Positions 44,948 to 53,899 of a DNA stretch of 64,000 nt are shown here, one piece after another (position 1 is the first letter of the stretch; each line of letters opens with the position of its first letter). The stretch spans positions 1 through 64,000 of the forward strand of contig PJET01000001.1 in assembly GCA_002825515.1 (NCBI GenBank), read 5' to 3'. Made by a program: the position numbers and the translations under genes. Under the pieces are notes generated by a model that worked only from the letters and a program-made list of their open reading frames with translations, was not told the origin of the DNA and made no database searches. This DNA comes from Candidatus Thorarchaeota archaeon MP11T_1 (GTDB taxonomy: Archaea; Asgardarchaeota; Thorarchaeia; Thorarchaeales; Thorarchaeaceae).

Positions 44948-45292
44948 GTGAGCGACGACGAAGGCGGAATTTGCCCGAATTGCGGATTGCCTCAGGACCT
45001 GTGTGTCTGTGAAACAATAGCACAGGAAGAGGCGAGGATTACTGTAACTATTGAACGAAGAAAATGGGGTCGTTTGACAACAATTGTGGAAGGTTTTGAC
45101 AAGAACATCGACCTCAGTGATTTATCGACCAAGTTGAAGGCAAAACTTGCTTGTGGAGGTGCTGCAAAGCATGGCCACATTGAACTTCAGGGAGACCACA
45201 GAGGGTCAATCCAAGACGTACTTGCCAAACTAGGATTTCCAGAAGAAATGGTCCAAGTGGACTGGTCGTTTCAAACCACAGGAAGAAGGTAG
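44948..45292 (+). CDS. Translation initiation factor aIF1 (SUI1)
   Basis: A 114-residue SUI1-domain protein that guards start-codon choice on the small ribosomal subunit. An N-terminal zinc-knuckle-like CPNCGLPQDLCVC precedes the domain; RRKWGRLTTIVEGFD, KLACGGAAKHGHIELQGDH and LAKLGFPEEMVQVDW are the family core. GTG start with AAGGAG 11 bases upstream. It is divergent from the radical SAM gene and convergent with TFB2. Confidence 0.92.
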   Translation: MSDDEGGICPNCGLPQDLCVCETIAQEEARITVTIERRKWGRLTTIVEGFDKNIDLSDLSTKLKAKLACGGAAKHGHIELQGDHRGSIQDVLAKLGFPEEMVQVDWSFQTTGRR

Positions 45293-45315
45293 TTGAATAG
45301 CAGACTTAATTGATT

Positions 45316-46284
45316 CTAACCAAGAGTCATCGAATCGATTCCAAGTTTCTTGACAATTTCCTTGTATCGATTCCTAACAGTCACTTCAGTGACTCTAGCA
45401 ACCTCAGCGATTTCACGTTGTGTCCTGCGTTCATCAAGCATAATAGATGCAACATAGATAGCTGCTGCTGCTAAACCTAGTGGGTCTCGACCGATAGTGA
45501 GACCAATATCTCTGCTTCTCTGTAGAATTTCTACAGTTCTCAGTTGCACTGGACTCGATAAAGAAAGTTGAGAGGCAAAACGAGAGATATAGTCGATTGG
45601 ATTGCTGAGTGGTATCTTGATTGAAAGACTCCGCAGGAGCAATCGATAGCATTGACCAAGCTTCTTCTTATCAACCCTTGAGGCATCAGCGACCTCATCC
45701 AATGGACGAGGTTTCATTCTAATTCTACATGCAGCGTAAAGTGTTGCTGCAACCATTGCTTCAATAGAACGACCTCTGACGAGTTTTTGAATTATTGATT
45801 TTCGGTATAATAGTGCTGCCAATTCACGGATCGGACCTGGAATCCCTAGCTGGGAGGATAGACGTTCGAGTTCTGACATTGCTTGTGCCAAGTTCCGGTC
45901 CATTGAACTGTGAACACGTGAACGTATCTGCCATTTTCTCAGACGATAGATTTCTGACCTTCGGGTAGGACTGAGTTTCTTTCCAGAGGTGTCTCGGTCC
46001 CTCCAATCAATCACAGTTGAAAGACCCTTATCGTGGACTGTGTATCTTATTGGTGCTCCAACACGACTGCGAGCATCACTCTCTTCTGAACTGAAAGCCC
46101 GCCACTCGGCACCCGTGTCAATTCTATGATCCGATAGAACGAGACCACATCCACCACAGACACGCTCGCCTCGAGTCACATCCTCAACAACAGATACAGA
46201 ACCACATTCAGAACAAGCTGTTTGCTCAATGGCCACATCAGAAACGGTACCCTTTCTAGGTGTAGCACCACGCGTACGGTCCAA
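45316..46284 (-). CDS. tfb: Transcription initiation factor B (second copy)
   Basis: A 322-residue TFB paralogue: zinc ribbon CSECGS...CGGCGL, linker GAEWRAFSSEE, two cyclin repeats and the BRE-reading RVTEVTVRNRYKEIVKKLG near the end. The N-terminal extension (DRTRGATPRKGTVSD) is basic. TTG start with GGAGGAG upstream; no ATG fits better. Having two TFBs allows alternative promoter choice; differences are mainly in the linker and the second repeat. Confidence 0.92.
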   Translation of the reverse strand: MDRTRGATPRKGTVSDVAIEQTACSECGSVSVVEDVTRGERVCGGCGLVLSDHRIDTGAEWRAFSSEESDARSRVGAPIRYTVHDKGLSTVIDWRDRDTSGKKLSPTRRSEIYRLRKWQIRSRVHSSMDRNLAQAMSELERLSSQLGIPGPIRELAALLYRKSIIQKLVRGRSIEAMVAATLYAACRIRMKPRPLDEVADASRVDKKKLGQCYRLLLRSLSIKIPLSNPIDYISRFASQLSLSSPVQLRTVEILQRSRDIGLTIGRDPLGLAAAAIYVASIMLDERRTQREIAEVARVTEVTVRNRYKEIVKKLGIDSMTLG

Positions 46285-46462
46285 TGTCTCTCCTCCATCT
46301 TAGTTGGAACCGGAAAAACCGCCAGAGTACACTGCCTAGTCATTGCTTTAACGACAGTCTCCCGGAACCCACAATAAACCAAATGAAAAAAGAACTTTTA
46401 ATGTTTCTGAATCATTAGATGAGCGTTTGAGAACTTATTTGCGCATGCACAAAAGGTTCGGA

Positions 46463-47392
46463 TTAGGTTGTTTTCTCGTGTCCACGCTCAGTGATAATGA
46501 CAGTATGCTCATGTTGTGACACAAACTCGTCTTTTTCTTCAGCGAGAATATGGTGCCCGAAGAGTGCACCATTCTTTTCGAGCTCTTTGATTGCCATCTC
46601 AAGTGAAGCTGGAGACATTTGTTCAGCAATCCATCGTTTGGCAAATGGAAACTCCTTGTATTCTTTCCTAGCAATCCCCAAGAATTGCTTTGTCCCTTTG
46701 AATCGTACAGGAACTCTAACTGGTAGAAGTTGGTAGATCAGAGGTCGTGGTAGATCTGAGATGTTTCCAGATCCTGTACTGGCGAAAGTTTCAATGGCAT
46801 ACACCTCACCCTCCTCAACAAGTACCTCAGACTTCCCAGAAACACAAGGTACTTGCTTCTCAGCATGAAGTTCGTATTCTTTTAGTTGGTGTCCTGAGAG
46901 CTGTTTTATTGGCTGAAATCCAGCAGATTGGATTGTGTCTTCAATCAATGCGCCGATTGTGTTGAGTTTAGCCCCAGGGCGCATCATCTGGATAGCCACA
47001 TTCGTAGCATCAACAGCGGCTTTGACAAGTGCGTCGTGGTCTGGATTGAGTGCGATTGTAAATGCTGTATCTGCTATACACCCATCAATGTGAGAGCCGC
47101 AATCAACGGTAACTAGGTCACCTTCCCCAATGATAGTTTCGTCATTGAGAGGGGATGTATAGTGTGCGGCAACATTGTTCAAAGCCACATTACATGGAAA
47201 TGATGTGCCCGATGAGTTCTCACGAATATAGTTCTCAACTGTATCAATTATATCTATTACTTTAGTACCAGGCTTTACTAGGGGACGAGCCAACTCTAGA
47301 GCCTCACGTGCAACGATGCCGGCACGCCGCCATTTGTCCCAAATATCTTCTGATTCCTCTTCAGTTTTGTCAACGGGTTTATCATCTGCCAT
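46463..47392 (-). CDS. map: Methionine aminopeptidase, type II
   Basis: Removes N-terminal methionine from new proteins. A 309-residue pita-bread metalloenzyme: metal ligands in VDCGSHIDGCIADTAF (two Asp), SGHQLKEYELH, YAIETFAST and the late HEHTVIITE. The insert of the type II class is present around residues 170-240. An acidic N-terminal tail (DDKPVDKTEEESEDIWD) precedes the domain. ATG start. It is on the same strand as the roadblock-domain and GGGP synthase genes. Confidence 0.93.
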   Translation of the reverse strand: MADDKPVDKTEEESEDIWDKWRRAGIVAREALELARPLVKPGTKVIDIIDTVENYIRENSSGTSFPCNVALNNVAAHYTSPLNDETIIGEGDLVTVDCGSHIDGCIADTAFTIALNPDHDALVKAAVDATNVAIQMMRPGAKLNTIGALIEDTIQSAGFQPIKQLSGHQLKEYELHAEKQVPCVSGKSEVLVEEGEVYAIETFASTGSGNISDLPRPLIYQLLPVRVPVRFKGTKQFLGIARKEYKEFPFAKRWIAEQMSPASLEMAIKELEKNGALFGHHILAEEKDEFVSQHEHTVIITERGHEKTT

Positions 47393-47452
47393 GAGATCAC
47401 CAACAAAATGGCTCGTGCAGTGTTGAATAGATAAAAGTGACGGAAAGACAAT

Positions 47453-47848
47453 CTATGATAATACTTTCTCTATACGTTTAGCAATCCGAGTCATCATAAA
47501 GAACATGTAACCAATGTTCGCTCGTTTTGTTGTAAGAACTGCAAGGATGGCATCGGCACCAGCATCGCAAATAATGACATAACCCGTTTCACCCTCAATG
47601 AGCATTCTCACGAGCGGTCCGCGTTGGAGTTGTTTGAAGACCTTTCGTGTGGCTTCTTGTATTTGGGTGGATCTTCCTGCTATCACATCCTCATCCGGGA
47701 CCATCTTCTCATCAGTCCCCTCAGGATAATGAGAACAAATAGTGAGCCCCTGTGATTTCGAAATGACAGCACTTGCTTCTACGTTTCCTTGAGATGCTCG
47801 ACTCAGGTCCAATAGAAGCTCATTCAACATTTCGGTCTTTGAGGACAA
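47453..47848 (-). CDS. Roadblock/LC7-domain protein
   Basis: A 131-residue roadblock-fold protein: LLLDLSRASQGNVEASAVISKSQGLTICS, then ADAILAVLTTKRANIGYMFFMMTR. Such proteins form dimers that regulate small GTPases of the Ras/MglA type and are especially numerous in Asgard archaea. No GTPase gene is in this window. It lies between the GGGP synthase and map genes, on the same strand. Confidence 0.85.
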   Translation of the reverse strand: MSSKTEMLNELLLDLSRASQGNVEASAVISKSQGLTICSHYPEGTDEKMVPDEDVIAGRSTQIQEATRKVFKQLQRGPLVRMLIEGETGYVIICDAGADAILAVLTTKRANIGYMFFMMTRIAKRIEKVLS

Positions 47849-47898
47849 GTTAAGGCAATCCTCCCATGGGGTCTTTGGTCCAATGGATTGTCAAGTAT

Positions 47899-48672
47899 TT
47901 AAACTCTCTTGGCGCCTGCTTTCTTAAGTCCCTTGATTATCCTCGCTAGCTCTGCCCCCTGATCACCCTGAACATGTTTTTCAAGGTAGGTCCCTTGGAC
48001 CACAATGGAAGCGCCAGCCTCGATAGCAGCAACGACTGACTTCTCATCATTGAAACCACCGCCAGTAATTACTGGTATGTCGATATAATTGGAAACGGTT
48101 CCAATCATTTCAAGTGGCACTCCGCCTCCTTCTGCGCCGCTACCAGCCTCAAGATATACCAATTTCATACCTAAAAGTTCAGCAGCAATAGCATACATCG
48201 CGGGAAGTTTCGGTTTATCCCTCGGAAAAGGTTTGGCATCTCCAACCCATGCAGCGGTCTTTCCTGGCGCAACGATGAGATAAGCCATTGGAATAGCTTC
48301 GATTCCCATTAGCTTAATCTTTGGTGCAGCGAGAGCTTGAGCTCCAATAATGTAGTAGGGGTTCGTACTGTTAAGAAGAGTCATGAAGAACATTGCATCA
48401 GCATTTTCTGATACTCCGGTTATATTTCCTGGAAATAGAATCGTTGGAATATCGATTGCTTCACAGATCTTTTCACAAGCATCATCTATTACACCAAAGA
48501 TTGTGCTTCCCCCAATCATAATTGCATCACTACCAGATTTTTCAGCTAGTGTAGCTATTTCAACTATATTCTCAATTCTAGTAGACAGAGGATCGGGGTC
48601 TAGAAGAGAGAAGTGACAGGCGCCCTCTGATTCGAGTTTTTCTGTGATATATTTCCAGACCTTTCCGACCAT
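47899..48672 (-). CDS. Geranylgeranylglyceryl phosphate synthase
   Basis: Makes the first ether bond of archaeal membrane lipids from G1P and GGPP. A TIM-barrel of 257 residues with HFSLLDPDPLST, GSDAIMIGGST, LEAGSGAEGGGVP and PVITGGGFNDEKS, all family hallmarks. ATG start at 48672. It lies upstream of the roadblock-domain gene on the same strand (50-base gap). Confidence 0.93.
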   Translation of the reverse strand: MVGKVWKYITEKLESEGACHFSLLDPDPLSTRIENIVEIATLAEKSGSDAIMIGGSTIFGVIDDACEKICEAIDIPTILFPGNITGVSENADAMFFMTLLNSTNPYYIIGAQALAAPKIKLMGIEAIPMAYLIVAPGKTAAWVGDAKPFPRDKPKLPAMYAIAAELLGMKLVYLEAGSGAEGGGVPLEMIGTVSNYIDIPVITGGGFNDEKSVVAAIEAGASIVVQGTYLEKHVQGDQGAELARIIKGLKKAGAKRV

Positions 48673-49060
48673 TAGTTAGCCTCCGAGTTGATAGTGTTTC
48701 CCTCTAGTCGTGCTTTTTACGCTTTTGGTAAATTCCCAAAATATATTCGGGCTTTGTACAATGCATGGAATCGACTTGGAAAGCTTCTAGAGATGTCTAT
48801 TCAAATCAGAACAGCAAAACCACAATTAAAGAGCTACGATTTCAAATGATATTGGACTCACTGATATCATGAACAGCATAATTGGCTGCTACTATTATAT
48901 CCATTAAATCCGGGCAAATAGTTGTTTGAATATGGACATCTCGTGGCGGTTTTTGCTCTATCCGAAATATAGTAGGAGCTTCATACTTCTGATTCTCAAC
49001 CTTTATTACTAATATTGAAAGAAGCTGCAAAGTTGAGTTCTGCAGAACGAGGCTTGGCAA
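48673..49060. promoter_or_regulatory. 388-base divergent intergenic region before hdrA
   Basis: The region separates the GGGP synthase gene (minus) from hdrA (plus) and must hold both promoters. CTTTATTACTAA near 48999-49010 is a likely TATA box for hdrA. CAAAATATATTCGG near 48737-48750 could serve the minus strand. A minus-strand open frame (48842-49060) gives a peptide ending in SESNII; it overlaps the hdrA promoter and is not called as a gene. No other repeat or gene is seen. Confidence 0.4.
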
Positions 49061-51625
49061 ATGACCACAAGTGATTCAAAAGGAAGTAGTGCAGGACCTT
49101 CAGACATTGAAGTTGTATCAATAGATCCTGAGCTACGTATAGGTGTGTTTCCTTGTAAATGTGGTAAGAATATTGGTGCCGTAGTAGATATTGAAGCTGT
49201 AGCTGAATATGCAAAAACACTCCCCGGTGTCGTACATGTGCAGGTGAATGTGTACACTTGTGCAGATCCGGGTCAGAGAGAGATCCAAGAAGCAATTGCG
49301 GAACATGGTCTCAACCGCATAGTTGTTGCATCTTGTAGCCCGACTATGCATGAAGACACATTCAGGAAGACAGTCAAAGCTGCAGGCCTTAATCCATATT
49401 TGTGTATCATGGCCAATATCAGAGAACACGTATCCTGGGTGCACCAACATGATCATGAGGCTGCAACTCAGAAGGCAAAGGACCTTGTCGCAATGGCAGT
49501 TGCCAAAGCAGCAACCCTTCAAGCACAGCCCGAATTAGATGTTCCAGTGACTCAAGCCGCTTTGGTAGTAGGAGCTGGTGTGGCGGGAATGCAAGCAGCC
49601 CTTGATCTTGCAGAAGCAGGTTTCAAGGTTCACTTAGTAGAAAAGCAGTCTACAATCGGAGGAATCATGGCCATTCTTGATAAGGTGTTCCCCCAGAATG
49701 ACTGTTCTATCTGTATCCTTGGACCAAAAATGGTTGACGTAGCCAAACATCCAAACATCAACATGATGACTATGGCAGAGGTCGAGTCAATATCAGGGTA
49801 TGTTGGTAACTTTGAAGTTAGGGTGAAGCAACGAGCAAGGTATGTGGATATCGAGGCTTGTACTGCTTGTGGTGATTGTGTTGAAGTCTGTCCAGTGGAT
49901 GTCCCAAGTAGAACAGACCAAAACCTGACCTGGCAAAAAGCAATTCAAATACCATTCCCTCAAGCTGTTCCGTCATGCTATTTCATAGACCCTGAAGCAT
50001 GTCTGGGTATGGACTTAATCCGGTGCGGAAAATGTATCGACCGTTGCGAGCAAGAAGCAATTGTGGCTTCTGACAAGGACAAGTATATTGATCTCGATGT
50101 GGGGGTCATTATTCTAGCTACCGGGTTCAAACCCGCCGACCCTAGCAAGGTTCCTCGCCTTGGTTGGGGCAGATATCCAAATGTAATCACGTCATTGGAG
50201 TTCGAACGACTCATCAACGCAGCAGGTCCTACAGAGGGGTCTCTAGTTAGACCATCAGACCTTTCGAAACCAAAATCAGTGGCAATTGCTCAATGCGTCG
50301 GTTCTCGGGATATCAGCACTCGGTCAGGATGTTCAAACTTCTGTTGTGCTGAATCAGTAAAGTGTGCGTTACTAATCAAAGAACACTATCCAGATACTGA
50401 AGTCTCTATCTTCTACCAAGACTTGAGGATGCATGGTAAATATTTTGAGGACCAATATCAAAAGGCAAGAGAAGAGGGCGTCAAATTCATTCGAGGACGA
50501 ATCGGTGAAATCCAGCAGTATCCAAAGATCAAGAGCCTTCGGGTGAGTGTAGAGGATACAACTCACAACAAGCTTCTCCTAGAAGATTTTGACATGGTTA
50601 TTTTGTCAATGGGCGCAGAGGGCACAGCTGGTAGCTTCCCACTTCCAATCTCTTGTACGCACGATTCATTCTATATCGAGTCACATCCAAAGCTAAGACC
50701 TGTAGATACAAGCTCCGCAGGAGTGTTCATCTGTGGAGGTGCAGAGAGTCCAAAGGACATTAGGGACTCTGTTATTCAAGCAAGTGCTGCTGCAGGTAGA
50801 GCATCTATTATTCTTCAGAAGGGAAGATATCCAATTGAAGCGCTTAGTGCAAAGATAATGCAAGATCTTTGTAATAGATGCGGCACCTGTGTGAAACGCT
50901 GTCCCTATGGAGCTATCTCGCAGGATGGTACAGGTAAATTCACAGTAATGGGAGCACTTTGTCAGGCTTGTGGGACATGTGCAGGTGATTGTCCGCAGGA
51001 TGCAATCTATATGCCAAACTTCACAAGTGAGCAGATTGAGTCACAGATTGATATCGCACTTCAGGAAGACCCAGGCAACAAGATAGTCGCATTTGCATGT
51101 GCGTTTTGTTCATATAGAGGATCGGACCTGGCTGGCGTGTCCAGAATGCAGTATCCGACTAATGCAAGAGTCATTCGTGCCATGTGTTCAGGAAGATACT
51201 CTACAAAGTTTGCTCAAAAGGCATTTGAACAAGGAGCTGGAGCTGTCCTCTATTCAGGGTGTCATCTTCCTTCAGACTGTCACTTCCAAACAGGAAATCA
51301 TTGGATGGCTAAACGAGAGCCTAGAATTAGAGGATGGATGAAAAGGAATGGTATTGAGGATGAGAGATTCAGAGTGGAGTGGGTATCTGCTGGAGAAGGT
51401 AAGAAATGGCAGACTATAATGACTGAGTTATCAGAAGTTGTGAAAACTCCAAGAAAAGATATAGTCAAGCCAAAGAAAGCAGTAGACAGCAAGTCCAGGA
51501 AACCATCCAAAACAAAGAGAGGTACTAAGCCAAAGTCTGGAACCAAGACCAAGCAAAAACCAAAGAAGAAAGTTAGTAGTTCCAAATCGGAAGCTCGCAA
51601 GAAAAAGAGTACAAAGAAGAAGTGA
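49061..51625 (+). CDS. hdrA: HdrA-type flavin iron-sulfur subunit fused to an MvhD-like domain, with a lysine-rich tail
   Basis: An 854-residue electron-bifurcating heterodisulfide reductase subunit A. The N-terminal FAD fold has GAGVAG at 171-176; NDCSICILGPKM has Cys where I recall methanococcal HdrA carrying selenocysteine. Ferredoxin groups include CTACGDCVEVC, CNRCGTCVKRC and CQACGTCAGDC. From about residue 673 the MvhD/FlpD-like part begins (CAFCSYRGSDLAG, CHLPSDCHFQTGN). The last 65 residues are Lys/Ser-rich. It is followed by hdrC and hdrB, so HdrABC would couple electrons from a partner to ferredoxin and a disulfide-like acceptor. Confidence 0.92.
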   Translation: MTTSDSKGSSAGPSDIEVVSIDPELRIGVFPCKCGKNIGAVVDIEAVAEYAKTLPGVVHVQVNVYTCADPGQREIQEAIAEHGLNRIVVASCSPTMHEDTFRKTVKAAGLNPYLCIMANIREHVSWVHQHDHEAATQKAKDLVAMAVAKAATLQAQPELDVPVTQAALVVGAGVAGMQAALDLAEAGFKVHLVEKQSTIGGIMAILDKVFPQNDCSICILGPKMVDVAKHPNINMMTMAEVESISGYVGNFEVRVKQRARYVDIEACTACGDCVEVCPVDVPSRTDQNLTWQKAIQIPFPQAVPSCYFIDPEACLGMDLIRCGKCIDRCEQEAIVASDKDKYIDLDVGVIILATGFKPADPSKVPRLGWGRYPNVITSLEFERLINAAGPTEGSLVRPSDLSKPKSVAIAQCVGSRDISTRSGCSNFCCAESVKCALLIKEHYPDTEVSIFYQDLRMHGKYFEDQYQKAREEGVKFIRGRIGEIQQYPKIKSLRVSVEDTTHNKLLLEDFDMVILSMGAEGTAGSFPLPISCTHDSFYIESHPKLRPVDTSSAGVFICGGAESPKDIRDSVIQASAAAGRASIILQKGRYPIEALSAKIMQDLCNRCGTCVKRCPYGAISQDGTGKFTVMGALCQACGTCAGDCPQDAIYMPNFTSEQIESQIDIALQEDPGNKIVAFACAFCSYRGSDLAGVSRMQYPTNARVIRAMCSGRYSTKFAQKAFEQGAGAVLYSGCHLPSDCHFQTGNHWMAKREPRIRGWMKRNGIEDERFRVEWVSAGEGKKWQTIMTELSEVVKTPRKDIVKPKKAVDSKSRKPSKTKRGTKPKSGTKTKQKPKKKVSSSKSEARKKKSTKKK

Positions 51626-51630
51626 TTGGT

Positions 51631-52128
51631 ATGGCAGACGATTCTCAGGAGCAACTACTCAAAGATCTTAAAGAACGGGCAAGACCTTGTTTTCAATGTG
51701 GTATATGTACATCCTCTTGTCCGGTTTTTAGGGTGGCACCTGAGCTGAACCCAAGAGTTTCAGTTGATTCTATCATAACAAAAGGAGAGGTTCCGAGAGA
51801 AGGAAATGAGTGGCTGTGTGCATATTGCCTAATGTGTGACCAGAGATGTCCGATGGGAGTGTCACTTGCAGAAATCTTGATGGAAATAAAAAATATCTCT
51901 GCAAGGGAGGGAAAAGCCCCACCAGATGTCATAGAGTCTGCTGCGTCTTTAATGCAAGATGGTTGTCTATCTCCTATCTCAAACAGGTCTGAGAAGATAC
52001 GATCCGAATTGGGATTACCAGATTTACCTAGAGCCAACCTAGCTGATGTCGTGAAGTTGTTCAAGGCTACAGGAGCTGAAGAGGTCCTTGAAATCAACAG
52101 AGCAGAACAAGAGGAGGCGTCTGAATGA
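51631..52128 (+). CDS. hdrC: HdrC-type iron-sulfur subunit
   Basis: A 165-residue protein with two [4Fe-4S] sites, CFQCGICTSSC and CAYCLMCDQRC, joined by the usual HdrC helix. It would carry electrons from HdrA to HdrB. ATG 51631 is preferred; a GTG nine bases upstream overlaps the hdrA stop. The stop overlaps the hdrB start by four bases. Confidence 0.9.
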   Translation: MADDSQEQLLKDLKERARPCFQCGICTSSCPVFRVAPELNPRVSVDSIITKGEVPREGNEWLCAYCLMCDQRCPMGVSLAEILMEIKNISAREGKAPPDVIESAASLMQDGCLSPISNRSEKIRSELGLPDLPRANLADVVKLFKATGAEEVLEINRAEQEEASE

Positions 52129-53042
52129 AATACGCATTCTTCCCAGGTTGCACAATGGCTTATCGGCTCCAGTTTACAGAGAAGTCAATCAGAATGGTGG
52201 CACCGAAATTTGATATCGATCTAGTTGACCTCCCATTCACATGTTGCCCTGAACCTAATGCAGTGAGAGCATTGTCTGATGACACATGGCTAACCTTTGC
52301 CGCTAGAAACATTGCTCTTGCAGAGGCAGAAGGACTCAACATCCTAACTGCATGTGCAGGATGTCATGAGTCACTATCCTTAGCAAAACATGAACTAGAT
52401 GAAAAACCAGAGAGAAAGAACAAGGTAAATCAGATTTTAAAGGACTTAGGTCTTGAATACAAAGGGAACTCAACAGTAACACATATGCATCAGTTACTAT
52501 TCGATGAGATTGGCATTGAAACCATTTCTTCAAAGGTGACTCGTCCAATTCCAATCAAGGTTGTGACTCACTCGGGTTGCCATCTTCTTAGACCAGAGAG
52601 GATTCTGCATGTTGATAATGCAGAGGTTCCTGTGAAACTTGATCTTCTATGTGAGGCTCTTGGAATGGAACCATTGGAATATATGGACAAGACCATGTGT
52701 TGTGGCGCAGGAGTTCGAAAGACGAATTCAGTCACTTCATACGCGGTATTACGTGAAAAGATGATAAGCATGGAAATGGTGGAGCCCGATGCAATCGTTG
52801 TCTTTTGTCCAACATGTTTCATAACCTTTGAGTCTGGCCAGAAGGTTGCGAATAGAATATTCAGTACTGACTTCAAGTTCCCAGTCTTTTATTATACAGA
52901 ACTACTAGCGATTGCAATGGACCTTCCAGAAACGGACTTGTTGCTTGCAGAGCATAGGGTCAAGCTTGAACTTCCTAGGAGAGCTGAAACAAAGAAGGAA
53001 GAAGAGATGGATATGGGTGATTCGATTGCATCGAGTTCATAG
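52125..53042 (+). CDS. hdrB: HdrB-type CCG-domain subunit
   Basis: A 305-residue protein with two CCG modules: GCTMAYRL, TCCPEP and CAGCHES form the first, SGCHLLRPE, MCCGAGVRK and CPTCF the second. In HdrB these bind non-cubane [4Fe-4S] clusters where disulfides are reduced. The acceptor is unclear, as no methanogenesis genes are present; a related thiol or a different electron acceptor is possible. The C-terminal tail (KKEEEMDMGDSIASSS) is extra. Confidence 0.9.
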   Translation: MKYAFFPGCTMAYRLQFTEKSIRMVAPKFDIDLVDLPFTCCPEPNAVRALSDDTWLTFAARNIALAEAEGLNILTACAGCHESLSLAKHELDEKPERKNKVNQILKDLGLEYKGNSTVTHMHQLLFDEIGIETISSKVTRPIPIKVVTHSGCHLLRPERILHVDNAEVPVKLDLLCEALGMEPLEYMDKTMCCGAGVRKTNSVTSYAVLREKMISMEMVEPDAIVVFCPTCFITFESGQKVANRIFSTDFKFPVFYYTELLAIAMDLPETDLLLAEHRVKLELPRRAETKKEEEMDMGDSIASSS

Positions 53043-53269
53043 AAACTCCATTCCCAAAACACTTTATTAATACCAATCAACGCGCATGATGTTCAGCAGA
53101 AAATGCTGTATATTTAGCTCAACTTGTACCATTGTTGCAATCTCATTGCAGCAGTATATTGACAGTTCGATTAAGGCGATGAATGAAAATACCTCTCTGG
53201 TCTTAAAGAAAACACTAGTAGTGCTCACGTAAAAACTATCACCTTGTAAAGATGGAGCAAAAGAGAATA

Positions 53270-53899
53270 ATGGAAAAAGTGACAGCCGCGATTCTAGCAG
53301 GAGGGACATCCAAAAGATTTGGAGCAGAGAAAGCTTTAGCTGATTATCAAGGTAAACCACTCATATCATATATGGTCAAAATAGCAAGAAAGCTATCATC
53401 TGAAATCATTGTTGTTGTATCAGATGAAAAGCAAGAAGCTAAACTTGGCAAGATTGTAGAAGATGTTCGAATGGTTGTCGATCCTCCAGGGGAAACTAGG
53501 TGTGCACTTACTGGTGCTCTAACTGCTTTCGAATATACTCTTACGCCTCACACGTTACTCCTTCCAGTTGACACGCCACTCGCTAGTGTGGACCTACTAA
53601 AAGTACTAATTGAAATGGGTCCCGGGCACGGGGCAGTTGTACCAGCGTGGCCTTCAGGATACATTGAACCTCTTCATTCAGTCTATTTGGCTGAACATGC
53701 ATACTATCAGGGTTTCAAGGTAATGGAGAAGGGGTTCTGTAAAATGAGTGATATGCTAGATGCCCTGCAGAACGTGCTCTTTGTATCAACTGAAACTCTA
53801 AAACAATTCGATCCCAACTTAGAAACCTTTGAAAACTTCAACACACTCAAAGACCTAAAGAGAGCTGAGATAAAGCGTTCCAAGAAGCGAGGGCTTTAG
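53270..53899 (+). CDS. mobA: Molybdenum cofactor guanylyltransferase-like protein (MobA family)
   Basis: A 209-residue nucleotidyltransferase. AAILAGGTSKRFGAEKAL at the start is the NTP-binding loop, LLLPVDTPLAS holds the metal-binding Asp. It would attach GMP to molybdopterin or tungstopterin. The ATG at 53270 has GGAG 12 bases upstream and begins right at the motif; an ATG at 53252 lacks such a site. The C-terminal part is somewhat divergent, so related NTP transferases remain possible. It is convergent with hypD (4-base overlap). Confidence 0.8.
   Translation: MEKVTAAILAGGTSKRFGAEKALADYQGKPLISYMVKIARKLSSEIIVVVSDEKQEAKLGKIVEDVRMVVDPPGETRCALTGALTAFEYTLTPHTLLLPVDTPLASVDLLKVLIEMGPGHGAVVPAWPSGYIEPLHSVYLAEHAYYQGFKVMEKGFCKMSDMLDALQNVLFVSTETLKQFDPNLETFENFNTLKDLKRAEIKRSKKRGL

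Noticed and set aside
48842..49060. Minus-strand frame of 72 codons in the hdrA promoter region
   Set aside because: It starts within the hdrA promoter and its first third is atypical; no ribosome site or family resemblance. A short C-terminal stretch looks coding-like, so it is only a weak possibility.
53086..53232. 48-codon frame between hdrB and mobA
   Set aside because: It lies too close behind the likely TATA box (about 53062-53070) to have a leader, has no ribosome site and is Ser/Cys-rich; more likely a mobA leader.
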